Shown: piece by piece, positions 21,067-31,600 of the stretch
How the letters are laid out: each line of letters opens with the position of its first letter
Numbering within the stretch: the first letter of the stretch is position 1
Source of the DNA: Cladosporium sp. IMV 00045
Taxonomy: Eukaryota > Ascomycota > Dothideomycetes > Cladosporiales > Cladosporiaceae
Reading direction: 5' to 3'
DNA length: 47,429 bases
Assembly: GCA_001931905.2 (NCBI GenBank)
Contig: MSJI02000950.1
Coordinates: forward strand, 1 to 47,429
Made by a program: the position numbers and the translations under genes
The notes under the pieces: generated by a model
Told to the model about the DNA's origin: nothing
What the model saw: the letters and a program-made list of their open reading frames with translations, nothing else
Database searches by the model: none

Positions 21067-22214
21067 TTGATGAGGGGAGGGGGAGGGGTTGGAGCTTTTC
21101 TTGAGAAAAAAAAATGGTAGGATGAAACCTTGCTTCAGATAACCGAATGGGGCCGCTATTACTGCCAATTGTGCAAGCGTAAGAAGGCAGGCAAGCTCAA
21201 AAGTAGCGAAGATGCGTTGACGGCGTGAGGGGAGAGCCTAGACTGGCATGGGAGAAGGGCACTCGAAGCAATCGGGAGATCAGAGGCCGTAAAAGCCAGC
21301 TTCTCAATGGGGAGATCAGAGAAGTACTGACCAGCGTAGATTTAAGACGTCTGACATCCAGAGATGGGCGTCAATGGATCGGATCTTCTCGGCGGCATGA
21401 TAAGATAACATTACAGCAGCACGAAGTAAAGAACCCTCAAGATGCTCAGAGGTACAGCCATTAAAACCTCCTCCACTAGGATAGTTAGGTAGAGAACTTC
21501 AGGCCACCGTAGAGTAGAATCGCTGGGAGAACGCAGTGATGAAGATCGACTAATCGAGCTCTTTCAAAGGCGAGGATGCAAGATTGCAGATCATCGCAGA
21601 GTAAAGAAGCGTCATGACACTTGGGGATCAGAGCCAATAGAAAGCCTTCTCCCAGTGAATTGAGAGAAATAAAACCACACCCGACGCATACCACAGATGA
21701 CTCAAGACATTCGGAGAGATTTTGAATGACATGCATACGCGCCAAAAGACACGGAGACTCTGGCCGCTACCAGCGAGGAAAGATCGAGGGGATGAAGGTC
21801 GACAAGGGAAGCGATCAATCTTTCTGAACATAATTCCATTTAAAGTAGACTCCAACCTCCAACCACTGGAAAGCCCGCATACTCGACTGATAACAGAAGG
21901 TAAAGAAACTACGAAAGACCACGAAACCAGACCCAAAAACACCTCGCGTCGAAGCAAGCCCCCAACCCAAAGACCCCAAAAGGAGAAGCGAGAAAAGTAC
22001 GCCGATAATACCCACATTCCCACGGCAACAACAACGAACGAACTGGTATCATCGCGTGCGCACATTTCCCTCGAGTAACCCAAAAAGAAACGCTCCCCCC
22101 TGAACGACCTGCGCGAAAGCGAAGCAGAGAAAATGACATCGAAAGGACGACGCGAGCAAGGAAAAACCGGATGAACGCCACGAAAGCAATCAAGAGAAAG
22201 CTCGACAGCTCCCC
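21067..22214. other. Intergenic region between convergent CTF8 and MAF1
   Basis: 1.15 kb holding both 3' flanks. A 196-codon minus-strand frame directly downstream of the MAF1 stop is Ser/Phe/Arg-rich without a domain, most likely 3' UTR. Purine-rich plus-strand sequence dominates 21,900-22,200. Confidence 0.5.
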
Positions 22215-23554
22215 TCACATCTCCATCGCATCCCCGATCTCCTCGCTCATGCCTCTCACTCCTCTCTTGGTCTCTCCATTCCCAACAGCCCAGGAGGAAG
22301 TGTCTTCTTCGTACTCGATGTTCTCGAAATCGTAGTTGTACCCATCGACGATGCGATTCCGCACTTCATCAAGATCCATGTACGGAACCTCAACCTCATC
22401 GTCTTGATCGTCATACTCGTCGTGGATGATCTCATCGTCATCATCCTCGTATTCGCCCTCGTCCATGGCGTCTTCGTCAATACTCGACCCAAGCCAGTAG
22501 TTGGCGCGCTTGCCTGCGCCTTCACCGACGGAGACGCCGGAGTCGCGATTCTGGCGCGTACGGTGGATGTGCAGGGGCGCGTGGACGGGCGAGTGGGAGA
22601 GGACGCTCAAGCCGCGCAGGTAGAGGTAGCAGACGCGCTTGCGCTCTTTGTTGAAGAAGAAGTAGTGCAGGCTCCAGATGGCGCCTTCTTCGCCGTCGAA
22701 CGGGTCGTCTTGCGGCATGTAGCTGTACCGCTCGCATTCGCGGAGGTTCATTTCCTTGTCGATGACGGACCACATTCTTGGACCCCACACTTCATTTCCG
22801 AAGCCATTAGCCACGGGTGCGGAGCTTGAGAGGTTCGGTGGCGCGAGGTATTGCTGGTTGGCGAGGACGCTGCTGGATCGAGGTCGCAGGTTGTACAGAG
22901 TCGAGTCGACGTTGTGGACCAGAGATCGTAGCGAGCGCTCCTTGCGGAAGTCCTGGGGTCGAAGAAGATGCGAGAAGTCATAATCCGAGTGACTTGCGTT
23001 CAGAGTCGCAATGAGATACGCAAAGGTGCGCCTCGCAGACGATTGGCTCAAGGGACCAAATGGTGATGCTCTTGAGAGGTCGATCTCGGGGATCTCAATC
23101 GTACGGCTGCGCTTCCTCTCGTTTCTTCCCGAATCTTCAACACTGGCATTGGAATCTCTATGCTTCTCACCGCTCTTGATCTCGGGAGGCGGACTAAGCG
23201 ACGCGGATAGCTTGACGAGAGTCGCATACTGTGATTCCAGGGTGTCTTCGATGTTCTTGTAGAGTTTCTTATCTCCGCCTGCTGCTTTCGTGGTGTAGAT
23301 GTCGCATCCTCCGATGATGTGGAGGTCGGGCGTCGAGAAGTTGATCGCGTTGTTAACGGCGTTGATCTCGCCAATTGGAAGGTACTGCAAAGTGAGTCAG
23401 CGGATGTTCGTACTGCCATCATTCATGTCTTCGCGCCATTTTTCACTCGGCGACGCGCATGGAGAGGCCTCGCGCGCATACCGCTACTTCGACAAGGCCG
23501 GCATCGGCGCGCGCGTTTGGCGATCTGCGTCAATCGCATCTAACGTACCTTCAT
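22215..23554 (-). CDS. MAF1: Maf1, repressor of RNA polymerase III
   Basis: Phospho-regulated global repressor that binds Pol III and TFIIIB under stress or nutrient limitation. Two exons: 23554-23549 encodes only Met-Lys, then a 164-nt intron (GTACGT donor, TTGCAG acceptor), then 23384-22215 (391 aa total). The first frame residues MKYLPIGEINAVNNAINF match the Maf1 A-box start, followed by IIGGCDIYTTKA. A Ser-rich linker (about residues 60-110) would carry regulatory phosphosites and includes KRSRTIEIP, a basic NLS-like patch. The B/C boxes include DFSHLLRPQDF, VWSVIDKEMNL-like WGPRMWSVIDKEMN and WSLHYFFFNKERKRVCYLYL. The tail (about 300-380) is extremely acidic (DEGEYEDDDDEIIHDEYDD). Confidence 0.96.
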
Positions 23555-24757
23555 CTTGGCGGTATTGATGGTTGATCGCGCGGGTTGTATGTCCTTATCT
23601 TTCTCTCCTGAGATATGTCGGTGAGGCTTGCCAGTCGCCTTCAATGCGCCAGGCGTCTGTTTGTTTGTTTTGGTGTTTGCTCGCTCAAGCCTCGCCTTTC
23701 CAGCGGCTTCTCGTAATCTCTTGTTGTGGTTTCTGCGGTATGAGTTCACTGCGCAAACACTCCCCTCGGTCGGAAGCCGTTGTCGCAATGTAGTCGGTAG
23801 TCTAGTCGGCTAGTGACGAGATGTAACTTGTAGACGCGGCGCGCGCGTCTAGAAAAAGCGACGGATGCAGGGACTCATGGTTGGCGATGTTCTTGTTCGG
23901 TGTGGTGGTGATGAAGGAGTTCTTGTTGACGGCGATTGATGAGGAGAGGAGGGGGGTGCAGTCATCCGGCCCTACTAATGACGCGCGGTGGAGGTCGCCA
24001 GCTGCGACGGCCTTGGCAAGGATCGAGACGGATAGGAAGCTCTGGGAAGCAGCGATGGTGTCACGTGCTGAATCCGGAATTGGTGAGGGTTTCCGGGGTA
24101 TCCAATCGGAGGGCCGTCCTGGCTGGCACGTTCGGCCAGAAGCCGCTCGCGTTGGAACACGATTTGTCGGCGAAACGTAAACCGTTGTAGCTTTACAGCC
24201 ACGGCTGATGTTGTCGCCAGGGTGTGAGCTCCAGCACGTTGGCCAGCTGTTGGCTGTGATGCCTTCGACATTCGGAAATTCGACGGATAGATTCGGTTGC
24301 TGAATGCCATTGGCGAGGAGCTGCGCCAGGGATTGAATATAGTTGCAGGTCAGCAGTTCCCCAAAACAATATTTCCGTACAAATGAAAATACCACATGCT
24401 TCGATGAATGGCGGACAGAGGAGATGGATGGTGCAGCACACCGAGACAGTTTCAAATCATTTCAAGTTTGCATTGAGCGGAAGGCCGTAAAAAATAGCCC
24501 TTGAACCCTGCCTATGGCGAGGGCACTCTAGCATACATAATGGCAAAGAAAGGCTTCAAAAACAACAGCCATGATTCAAAGCCATGTCCCATGTGGAACT
24601 CTCGGCAATGGGGGTATCATTCAACATTGGTCCCAAAACACCCAATAAAACACCATCAACGCCTTGCGCGCTATGCGATGGTAACGCTCGCCTTTCCCTC
24701 TCTGTAAAAATGGGCGAGAGGTACTGAGCGGCGTGTTGTCGCGCTGCATAAATCTTG
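23555..24757. other. Intergenic: MAF1 upstream region and AP-1 sigma 3' flank
   Basis: 1.2 kb. A 217-codon minus-strand frame (24455-23802) is open but has no recognisable domain and a composition like random coding; I do not call it a gene. No repeats were seen. Confidence 0.45.
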
Positions 24758-24817
24758 TCAAAGGAAGCCGGCTTGCCGCAGTGACTTTTCCAGTTGTTGG
24801 ATGTCTTCGGCCTCATC
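24758..24817 (-). other. Candidate alternative last exon of the AP-1 sigma gene
   Basis: A branch-site-like TTGCTAACCG followed by a CTCCAG acceptor at 24818 opens a 60-nt frame in phase 0, encoding DEAEDIQQLEKSLRQAGFL and a TGA. Spliced from the donor at 25050 it would replace the usual 10-residue end [10 protein letters not shown] with a longer, coiled-coil-like one. The standard last exon lies between the two, so they would be mutually exclusive. Confidence 0.4.
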
Positions 24818-24901
24818 CTGGAGCGCAAAGTGCGCGGTTAGCAACCGATAGCGGTATTTGGTGTAAAGGAAGGCGACTCGAGATAAAGAGAGGGAGGATG
24901 A

Positions 24902-25744
24902 TCAGCCAATTCTTGTGATAGCTTCATCCTCGACCTGTGGGGGAGAGGGAATCAGTGGGTGGTGTTTACAAATAAGGGACTGGGGAGGTCTGTTGTCGAA
25001 GAGTCGCAGAACTGATGGACTGCAGAGTGGGTGTAAGTTGAAAGACTTACCTCCATGTCCTCAAGGCTGTCCTGTGCGCCAATAACCCTGAGCACATTCT
25101 TCTTACTGCTCTCTTGCATCTCGCCGGCGATCAACAACTCATCAAGGATGAAGTATGCCTTTTGAAAGTTGAAGATGATGTCCAGCTCGCAGACATTGCC
25201 GTAGTATTTATCCATCTGTTCGACATAACGGTGGACGATCTCGAGGGTGATCAACTCGTTGTCCGTGTTGTCTGTGGCGGCGATGAAAAAGAGCGAGGCA
25301 TAGCGGCGGTAGACGACTTTCGTGTCTGTGGTGATGACGGTGTCAGCAAGTGCCTTGGAGGATTGTTGTTGTTGCTCAGGTGAGGCTGGCGGAACATAAG
25401 AGTGACTTGGCGAGGGAAGGCAGGCGGGTGGGTGACCGGGGCAAGGGGCGCAGGCTACCTTTGTATTCGAGGAAGTTGCACATGCGCGTGCGGCGGGCGA
25501 GGACTAGCTGGGAGACATCCTTGATAATCTTCGCCTTGTCTTTGGGCGAGAGAGTGGTGAACCACTTGGCCAGGCGCTGAAGGGGAGTGAGAGTCAGTAT
25601 GGGCCGGACGGGCTCAAGGGACGAGGTTGGTGATGACACACGACTTTGCCCTGGCGCGAGAGGAGGATGAGGTACCTGAACGGTATGTTGTCAGTGGTGA
25701 GGTTTGCAGGCTTGGGCAGGTGTTGCAGTATACCTGATGGCCAT
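24902..25744 (-). CDS. APS1: AP-1 adaptor complex sigma subunit, five exons
   Basis: Small subunit of the clathrin adaptor AP-1, which sorts cargo between the trans-Golgi network and endosomes. Model: 25744-25734, 25675-25642, 25576-25459, 25325-25051, 24934-24902 (156 aa, the usual size). The first two exons are only 11 and 34 nt long. Recognised by [75 protein letters not shown] and the AP-1-specific [20 protein letters not shown] block (AP-2 differs here). The terminal exon [10 protein letters not shown] is the expected fungal ending. An alternative in-phase last exon at 24817-24758 is listed separately. An AP-3 sigma gene lies 10 kb to the left. Confidence 0.94.
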
Positions 25745-26201
25745 GGTGTTGGTAATATGAGAAGAAATGTGTGAGTTGGTGGAGCTCTTTGCGGTGCTTC
25801 TTCGTTGGTGAGAGTGGATTTTGGAAGCCTGAGGCTTGAATTGCCCTTTGCCCTCTGAACCCCCACCTGGCTGATGATGATGAGTGGAGAGACTTGACAG
25901 CAGAAGATGAGATGATCATCTAAGCAACTCTCTACCTCCCTCGCCGCTCCGTCACACTTGCCGGCCGGGCAGAAAGTGCCTAACGAGGAAGTTCATGATC
26001 TCGCCTAGCCCTCGCATCATCCTTACACCCACATTTTTCTTTTTATTCTCTCGGTTATTGTTCACTTACGACTTCCAGTATTGTACATATCTAGATACTC
26101 ATACACATCTCTTGTTCATGCTTGTCCAATAGGTTGTCAGAAAGAAACATCCCACCACATACACTTCAAGACCTCCCACCACTCGGATCACGCCGCCCGC
26201 C
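25745..26201. promoter_or_regulatory. Divergent intergenic region, AP-1 sigma / GCL regulatory subunit
   Basis: 457 bp between divergent start codons. It must contain both promoters. The right half is C/T/A-rich (CATACACATCTC-like), typical of a 5' UTR. No discrete motif can be assigned. Confidence 0.5.
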
Positions 26202-27285
26202 ATGAAGCTGATCCTCTCTACCTCGTACGCGCAAGACCCCTCAATCACGACATCTGCGATCTGCCTGATCTGACTCTGACCGCTTCCTTCTTCACAGTAA
26301 CATCATGGGCGCTGGCTCCTCCGTCCGCCGTCTAGTCGGCAGCAAATCCAACGCCGAATTCGTCTCGTCCCTCCGCTCCAACCTCGACGAGCAGTCCTTT
26401 CACGATCAGACCAATGGCAACAGCAACGGCAATGGCCCCAGCAACGGGAACGGCACGCCTTCAAAGATGCATTACAAGTCATGGACAAAGCAGAGCGCGG
26501 ATGGTACTGAATTACAAATACCCAGCTTGGACACTTCAAACCCCGGCTTGGAGGAGGAAAGAGAACAGTACGACATTACCCTGAAATTGTTCTACCTTCC
26601 TGGCGGTTCAAACGATGCTGCGTCCCGCAAGACTCAAACTCGCGAAGCTGTCAGCCTCGTTCTGAAGGAGCTCGGCGTTCCTTCGGTGGATCTACTCATT
26701 GTCTCTTTCCCTGGTATTTACTTCGACGAGCAAGAGGACTGCCCAAGCAAGATCTCCACCCGCGGACCGGTCGAGTCAGAGCCCGAGGGAATCGACAGTA
26801 TCCTGGAGTCATGGAAGGCCGTCGAAGCTCTGAAGGAGGAGGGCCTGGTGAACAAACTCGGCGTTGCAGAATTCGGCACAGAGCGTCTAGCGATGTTCCT
26901 CGAGGGCACGACCAGACGTCCGATGGTAGACCAGATCAACCTTCGCGATTGCTGCTCGGTCCCCAGAGACCTGCTGGCATTGGCCAAAGAAAAGGGTGTC
27001 GAGTTGCTTGTGCATAACGACTGCTCGAACATTCTTCCCCGCGGTACGCTGAGAGAACTACTTGGTCCTGGCCCTGATGGCGCTGGCGTACTTGCACCTT
27101 CGGCGAAAGCAGGCGACAAGAGAAAATCGCTCCATGGCGAATCAAAGGCAAATGGCATGAACGGCCAGGCAGCTCTCGAAGGAGAGGTGCAGCCACAGTG
27201 GGTCGTGAAGTATACCGCTGTGGTCAAAAACCGTGGCATTGTTGAGAACAAGGGTTACTTTGCTTCTGCAAAGCTGGAAGGTTGA
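26202..27285 (+). CDS. Glutamate-cysteine ligase regulatory (modifier) subunit, AKR fold
   Basis: Regulatory partner of glutamate-cysteine ligase, the rate-limiting enzyme of glutathione synthesis; it is built on an aldo-keto reductase barrel without AKR catalysis. Two exons, 26202-26224 (MKLILSTS) and 26298-27285 (336 aa). The tiny first exon supplies the start; using the ATG at 26305 instead would truncate the first strand. Features are a low-complexity Asn/Gly insert (NGNSNGNGPSNGNGTPS) near residues 45-62, then LVLKELGVPSVDLLIVSFPG, WKAVEALKEEGLVNKLGVAE and the family-typical VDQINLRDCCSVPRDLL, then LLVHNDCSNILPRGTLRELL. A Gly/Ala/Lys-rich loop around residue 275 precedes the last strand. 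Likely oxidative-stress regulated, but no site is visible. Confidence 0.9.
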
Positions 27286-27724
27286 TGCTTGATCAAACGA
27301 CATTGATTCTGGATATCATGAAACTCACGGCAATCTCGAAGCTCAGATGGATATATTAACAAAGATATTATGAAACCAGAACAACGCTATCAGGGTTCCA
27401 GCACTCTGTGAGACGACGGCTTGAACGTGAGACGGGTACTTTAGCCAAAACGGCGACATAGAACCCCATCCTGACAGTAAACAAATACGCCAACACACCG
27501 AGCGCAGTCTTGGAAAGAAAACAAAACAGATCATTCTCTCGGCTTCAAGTCAAGCCCTCTACAGCGCCAACTTTCAAAAATCAGCTGCTCGCTCACGCAA
27601 GCAACTTGCCTGGGTCGGTCTTCAAGCTTATCATCCCTCTGCGAGCGAGTCCTACAAAGCAATCAGCGATTTCCACGCCACACATCAGGAAACGAAAAGA
27701 AAGGAAACCACAAGTACTCACCAT
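27286..27724. other. Intergenic region between convergent genes
   Basis: 3' flanks of the GCL regulatory gene and the small Cys-rich gene. Nothing further was recognised. Confidence 0.5.
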
Positions 27725-28060
27725 TCACGTCTTAAACGCCTCGGTCTCCTTGCTCAAATTCTCCGAAAGCTTCGCCCACGTCTCCTTCTGCGCGGCCCTA
27801 GCCTTCCGCGCGCCCGTTTCGGACGTCTCAGGCAGCACGATCTGATCCGCCAGGCTCGGTGCTTGCGAATGGCGTTTAAGGATCTTGACCGTTGCCCGCT
27901 CCATTTCCTCGCAGTCGTAGCACATTGTCAGGGTCCTGAGGGGGAAGAGGGTGTTCATGCACGGGATGCCGGTGCGCCAGGAGGCGGCGCAGCGCTCGAA
28001 GAGCTCGCGCGTGCGAGGGTGGCCGCACTTGTGTACGGTTCCGCGGGTTTGTTGGCACAT
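27725..28060 (-). CDS. Small Cys/His-rich hypothetical protein (111 aa)
   Basis: Not recognised by name. Single-exon frame with ATG in an AACCATG context. The first half has a metal-binding-like pattern: MCQQTRGTVHKCGHPRTREL, a Cys at CAAS, a Cys at IPCMN, and the pair MCYDCEEMER. The C-terminal half is charged and helical (ARKARAAQKETWAKLSENLS), suggesting a coiled coil. Short proteins with an N-terminal C...KCGH motif are common in filamentous ascomycetes but mostly uncharacterised. No signal peptide. Downstream it converges with the GCL regulatory gene. The start could differ if a 5' intron exists. Confidence 0.6.
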   Translation of the reverse strand: MCQQTRGTVHKCGHPRTRELFERCAASWRTGIPCMNTLFPLRTLTMCYDCEEMERATVKILKRHSQAPSLADQIVLPETSETGARKARAAQKETWAKLSENLSKETEAFKT

Positions 28061-28686
28061 GGTTGCTGGGTGGAGAGGGAGGTTAGCTGGGGTGTGCTCT
28101 TCTTCGTTCTGTAGATGTGGATGTGGAGGAGAGTTACAGGTTTGGTTTGGTTTAGACTTGGTTGGTTTAGTTGGTCTTTTTGGGTTTTGGATACTTGGGC
28201 GAGCAAAACGTCCTCTGACGCTGGACGGAGGGAACTCACGAATATGGTAGGGATAGCAGGGCGTGGTAGAATGGTTCTTTATACAGTCGACAAATGGGCA
28301 GATTGGCTAAGCGCAGTTCCATCAGAGTTGTAGTCATGAAGTCTATCGCATGTCCAATTGAGCCACGCGAGAATCCTATTCGTGCTTACCTTAAGCTTAT
28401 ACTTTATACCATATTCATGCTGACTACTGACTGATGACTACTTGCTTGACATCCTTTCGGCGGCATGGGAACGTTTGGGTCATATACAGTGACAAATATG
28501 TTTTGGATGAAACTTCAATCAGGCGGCCGCAAGGACTTATTACTCACAACTATACTACATGCGTCTAGCCAGGGGAGTATCGCGACCTCGCCATCCCCCA
28601 ACTCCATACTATACAAAATCCAATCATATACATCCAACCAACAATACCCCCACAACAAACTGCAACGAATGAAAGCCATCCCCCGT
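28061..28686. other. Intergenic region, URB2 3' flank and upstream of the small Cys-rich gene
   Basis: Both neighbours are on the minus strand. A TTTGG/TTGGT-rich patch (28,140-28,190, GGTTTGGTTTGGTTTAG) lies about 80-130 bp upstream of the small gene. No gene is seen. Confidence 0.5.
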
Positions 28687-31600
28687 CTAAGCACCATCCC
28701 ACTTCCCAAACCTCTTCCAATCCTCATAAACGCTCCTCAACACCGCTCTCTCGCTATTATTCATGCCCGCGCTCAGCGCCTTCACGGCATCAGGACTCTG
28801 CACTTCCATCGCCTCGATCACAGCCCACAGACCCGGCGTCAGCGCCTCGCGCATGCCCTCGCCCATCTGGCCCGACAGGATCGCCGCGCAGAAATGGTGC
28901 AGCAGTGTCGGCACATATTGGCCCACGTGGGCGCGGGCGCGGCGCGCTTCGTCGATCAGGTCGTTGCGCTTGTTTGCGGCGTTGGTGCTGTTGTGCGTGC
29001 GCGTGGGTGGGTTGCAGAGGAGAGTTAGTAGGCGGGTGTAAGCGCGTGCGTGGCGGGGAGCGAGAACCCGACGGTTGGGGTCGGCGGCGGGTTTGGTTGG
29101 TGTGAAGAGGCGGGATTGAAGGGATTGAAGGGTGGTGGCGAGGAGGTGGAAGCGGCCTTGGAGGCGGGCGCGGTGGTGCAGAAGGAGAGCTGAGAGGATA
29201 GAGCAGAGGTCTAGATAGATAAGACGTTCCGCAGGGGAGGAGCGGGCGAGCGATTGCACGGTTTGAAGGGTTGCCTCGGTGAGATGCTGGTTGAGTATGA
29301 AGGGCTTGTCGCGGATGATTGTCAGGATGCATGCAACTGCGGCGGTGTAGGTTGCGAAATTTTTGTTGTGTTGCAGAGTTTCCAGAAGTCTGAGATAAAG
29401 GACATGCAGTGTCTTCTCGTCTTTGGTGACATTCTCCCTTGTCAATGCAGAAAGTGCGTTCTGCAAGACAGTGATACTCTGAGCGGAGAGATCTTGCTTC
29501 TCTGATGCAACAGTGTCAAGCACAGCGAGTTGGTCAGAAGCTGGTGATGATTTTGCCAGCCTCTTGAGCTCCTCGATCAACACATGTCGCGACTTTGAAG
29601 AAATGTTCGACCCCAGGAGCGCTTCGCCCAAAGAGGTGCATGCTTCAAAGCCCGTCAGGTGAGCTAGTAGGCTGAATGCCGGGACTGTCAAGGCGCTTGT
29701 ATCATGAGAAACTTTGACCACTGGACCATCATCATCGGATGATCTTGTGAGCACCTTGTTGCAAAGCTTGTTCAAGGCTGAATCGTGCTTCGCAAAGGCC
29801 TGACCAACAACGCTAGACTTGCGTAGGCACACGAGTAGATCCAGCAGAATATTCGCCATCAAGACAGCTTGCTTAGGGTCATCCTGCTTTTTGAGAGCCT
29901 TGATTGAGCTTTGCGCTTCCTTTAGTGCAGCCTCTCCGAATTGGAGCATGATAGGCGTATAATTTCCTGCCAGGTGAGACAGCATCCCTGTGCCTGCACC
30001 ACTGTCTGTGTCCCGCAGAATTGTCTTGATGACAACGAGACGGTGGCGACTCGAGCCAGCAGAGAAGTCGAACGTTTTCATCTCTTGCACAGCCGTTTCG
30101 ACAAGAGTCTTGAGCATCGTCCGTGAACGCTCCTGATCCTGAGTCGTAAGTAGATATGCGCAGATCAAGTGTACAAGCTCCCCCAGCATTGCAAGTGACT
30201 CATCACTGGCGATATGAGCTATACTTGACTTCTTCTCTTTTCCGGACTTTGACTTCTTGTTCGATCCAGCAGTTCGACAAAGACTCCAGATTCTCGATGC
30301 GTCCGTGCAGATATTGGCAGTCGCATTCGGTAGGTGCATGAGCCGGACCATGAGTGCGAGGCTTTTCGAAACAAGAGCCTCATCGGCATCCGCAGTGCCG
30401 AAATGATCGAATGTCCAGTTCAGGACACGTTCGCGCTGTCCTCGTGCAAGCGCGGACGCAGGAACCTGCAGCAAGAGATCGAGAACAGCACGTTGACCGT
30501 CATCTTTCTTGTCGGAAGTTGGTGGGCTGAGGATAGCTGAAATTACCTCATCGGCAAGTTTTATGTTAGACGAGTGCAACGCAGAGTCCATGAGTGCTGC
30601 AAAAGTCATTTTATCGTCGCCGGACGTAGCCGTGCCCGATGATACAATCGCTCGGTCAAGTATGTCGGAAATGATCGCCTTACGGGCGTCCGTGTCCAGC
30701 AGAGCGAGCAGATCCGGGAAAGCCAGGAAGACTGGTGAAACCTTCGATGCGGAAGGTTGCGCAGTACGGACCACAAGACCTGATGCCAATTCATGACATC
30801 CTTCATAACCTTTAAGATGCGAGCAAAGAAGACCAACAAATGTCTCGGCTGTGCTGACATCTTTACCCGATGCCCTCGCTTTCATGACGCTCCCAACCGC
30901 TTCATGGGAGAGCAACTCATTTGCTTTCTTCGAAACTGCACTCACATCGTTCGCGGCAACAGACCATCTCGGGAACCAAAGCTTGAACACCAAAGAAAGC
31001 ATGAGCCATACTTGGGATGGAATCGCCTTGACTTTGCTCTCTGGCACAAGGTCGAGGCTACGGTGCAGGATTGCTTCAAGGCGGCTTTGTAGCTTCTCAG
31101 CATACTCTTCACTCTTGACGCCCTTCAACAGAGCATGTAACGTGACGGCTACGGCCTTATGGGACTTCGAAGCGAGATCCGATTTCGAGGCTGATTCCTT
31201 CTTTGACTTCTTGCCTGAAGACTCTTCGTTTTGCGCCGCGGAAGAGAGAGAATCGACGACGTGCTGCACCTGTTCAGCAGTCAAATGCGCCTCCAGAAGT
31301 TCTTCAGCGATGTCATCAAGCTCGGTCCACACTGTCCAGATCGCGTACTTGTCCACTGCCAGGAGCTCGTGCTGCCATCGTTTAATGAAGTCTTCGAAGC
31401 GGCGACTGCTGGCAAACGCGCGCATAACTGGCTTTGCAATCGAGCCGACCAACAGTTTGACAGAATCAGATGACTTTTGCAGAGACGTAGTAGCCTTCGT
31501 CAATGCCGCGAAAAGCTGGTTCGCCATCTCTTCTTCAACGAACACAGTAGGGTCCAGTGCCACAACCTCCGCAATTAAAGCAAAGTCGACCGTCTGGGGG

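Noticed and set aside
21628..22218. 196-codon minus-strand frame downstream of MAF1
   Set aside because: It begins just before the MAF1 stop in another frame and has low-complexity Ser/Phe/Arg composition; most likely 3' UTR.
23802..24455. 217-codon minus-strand frame upstream of MAF1
   Set aside because: No domain, no convincing start context, and composition like random reading.
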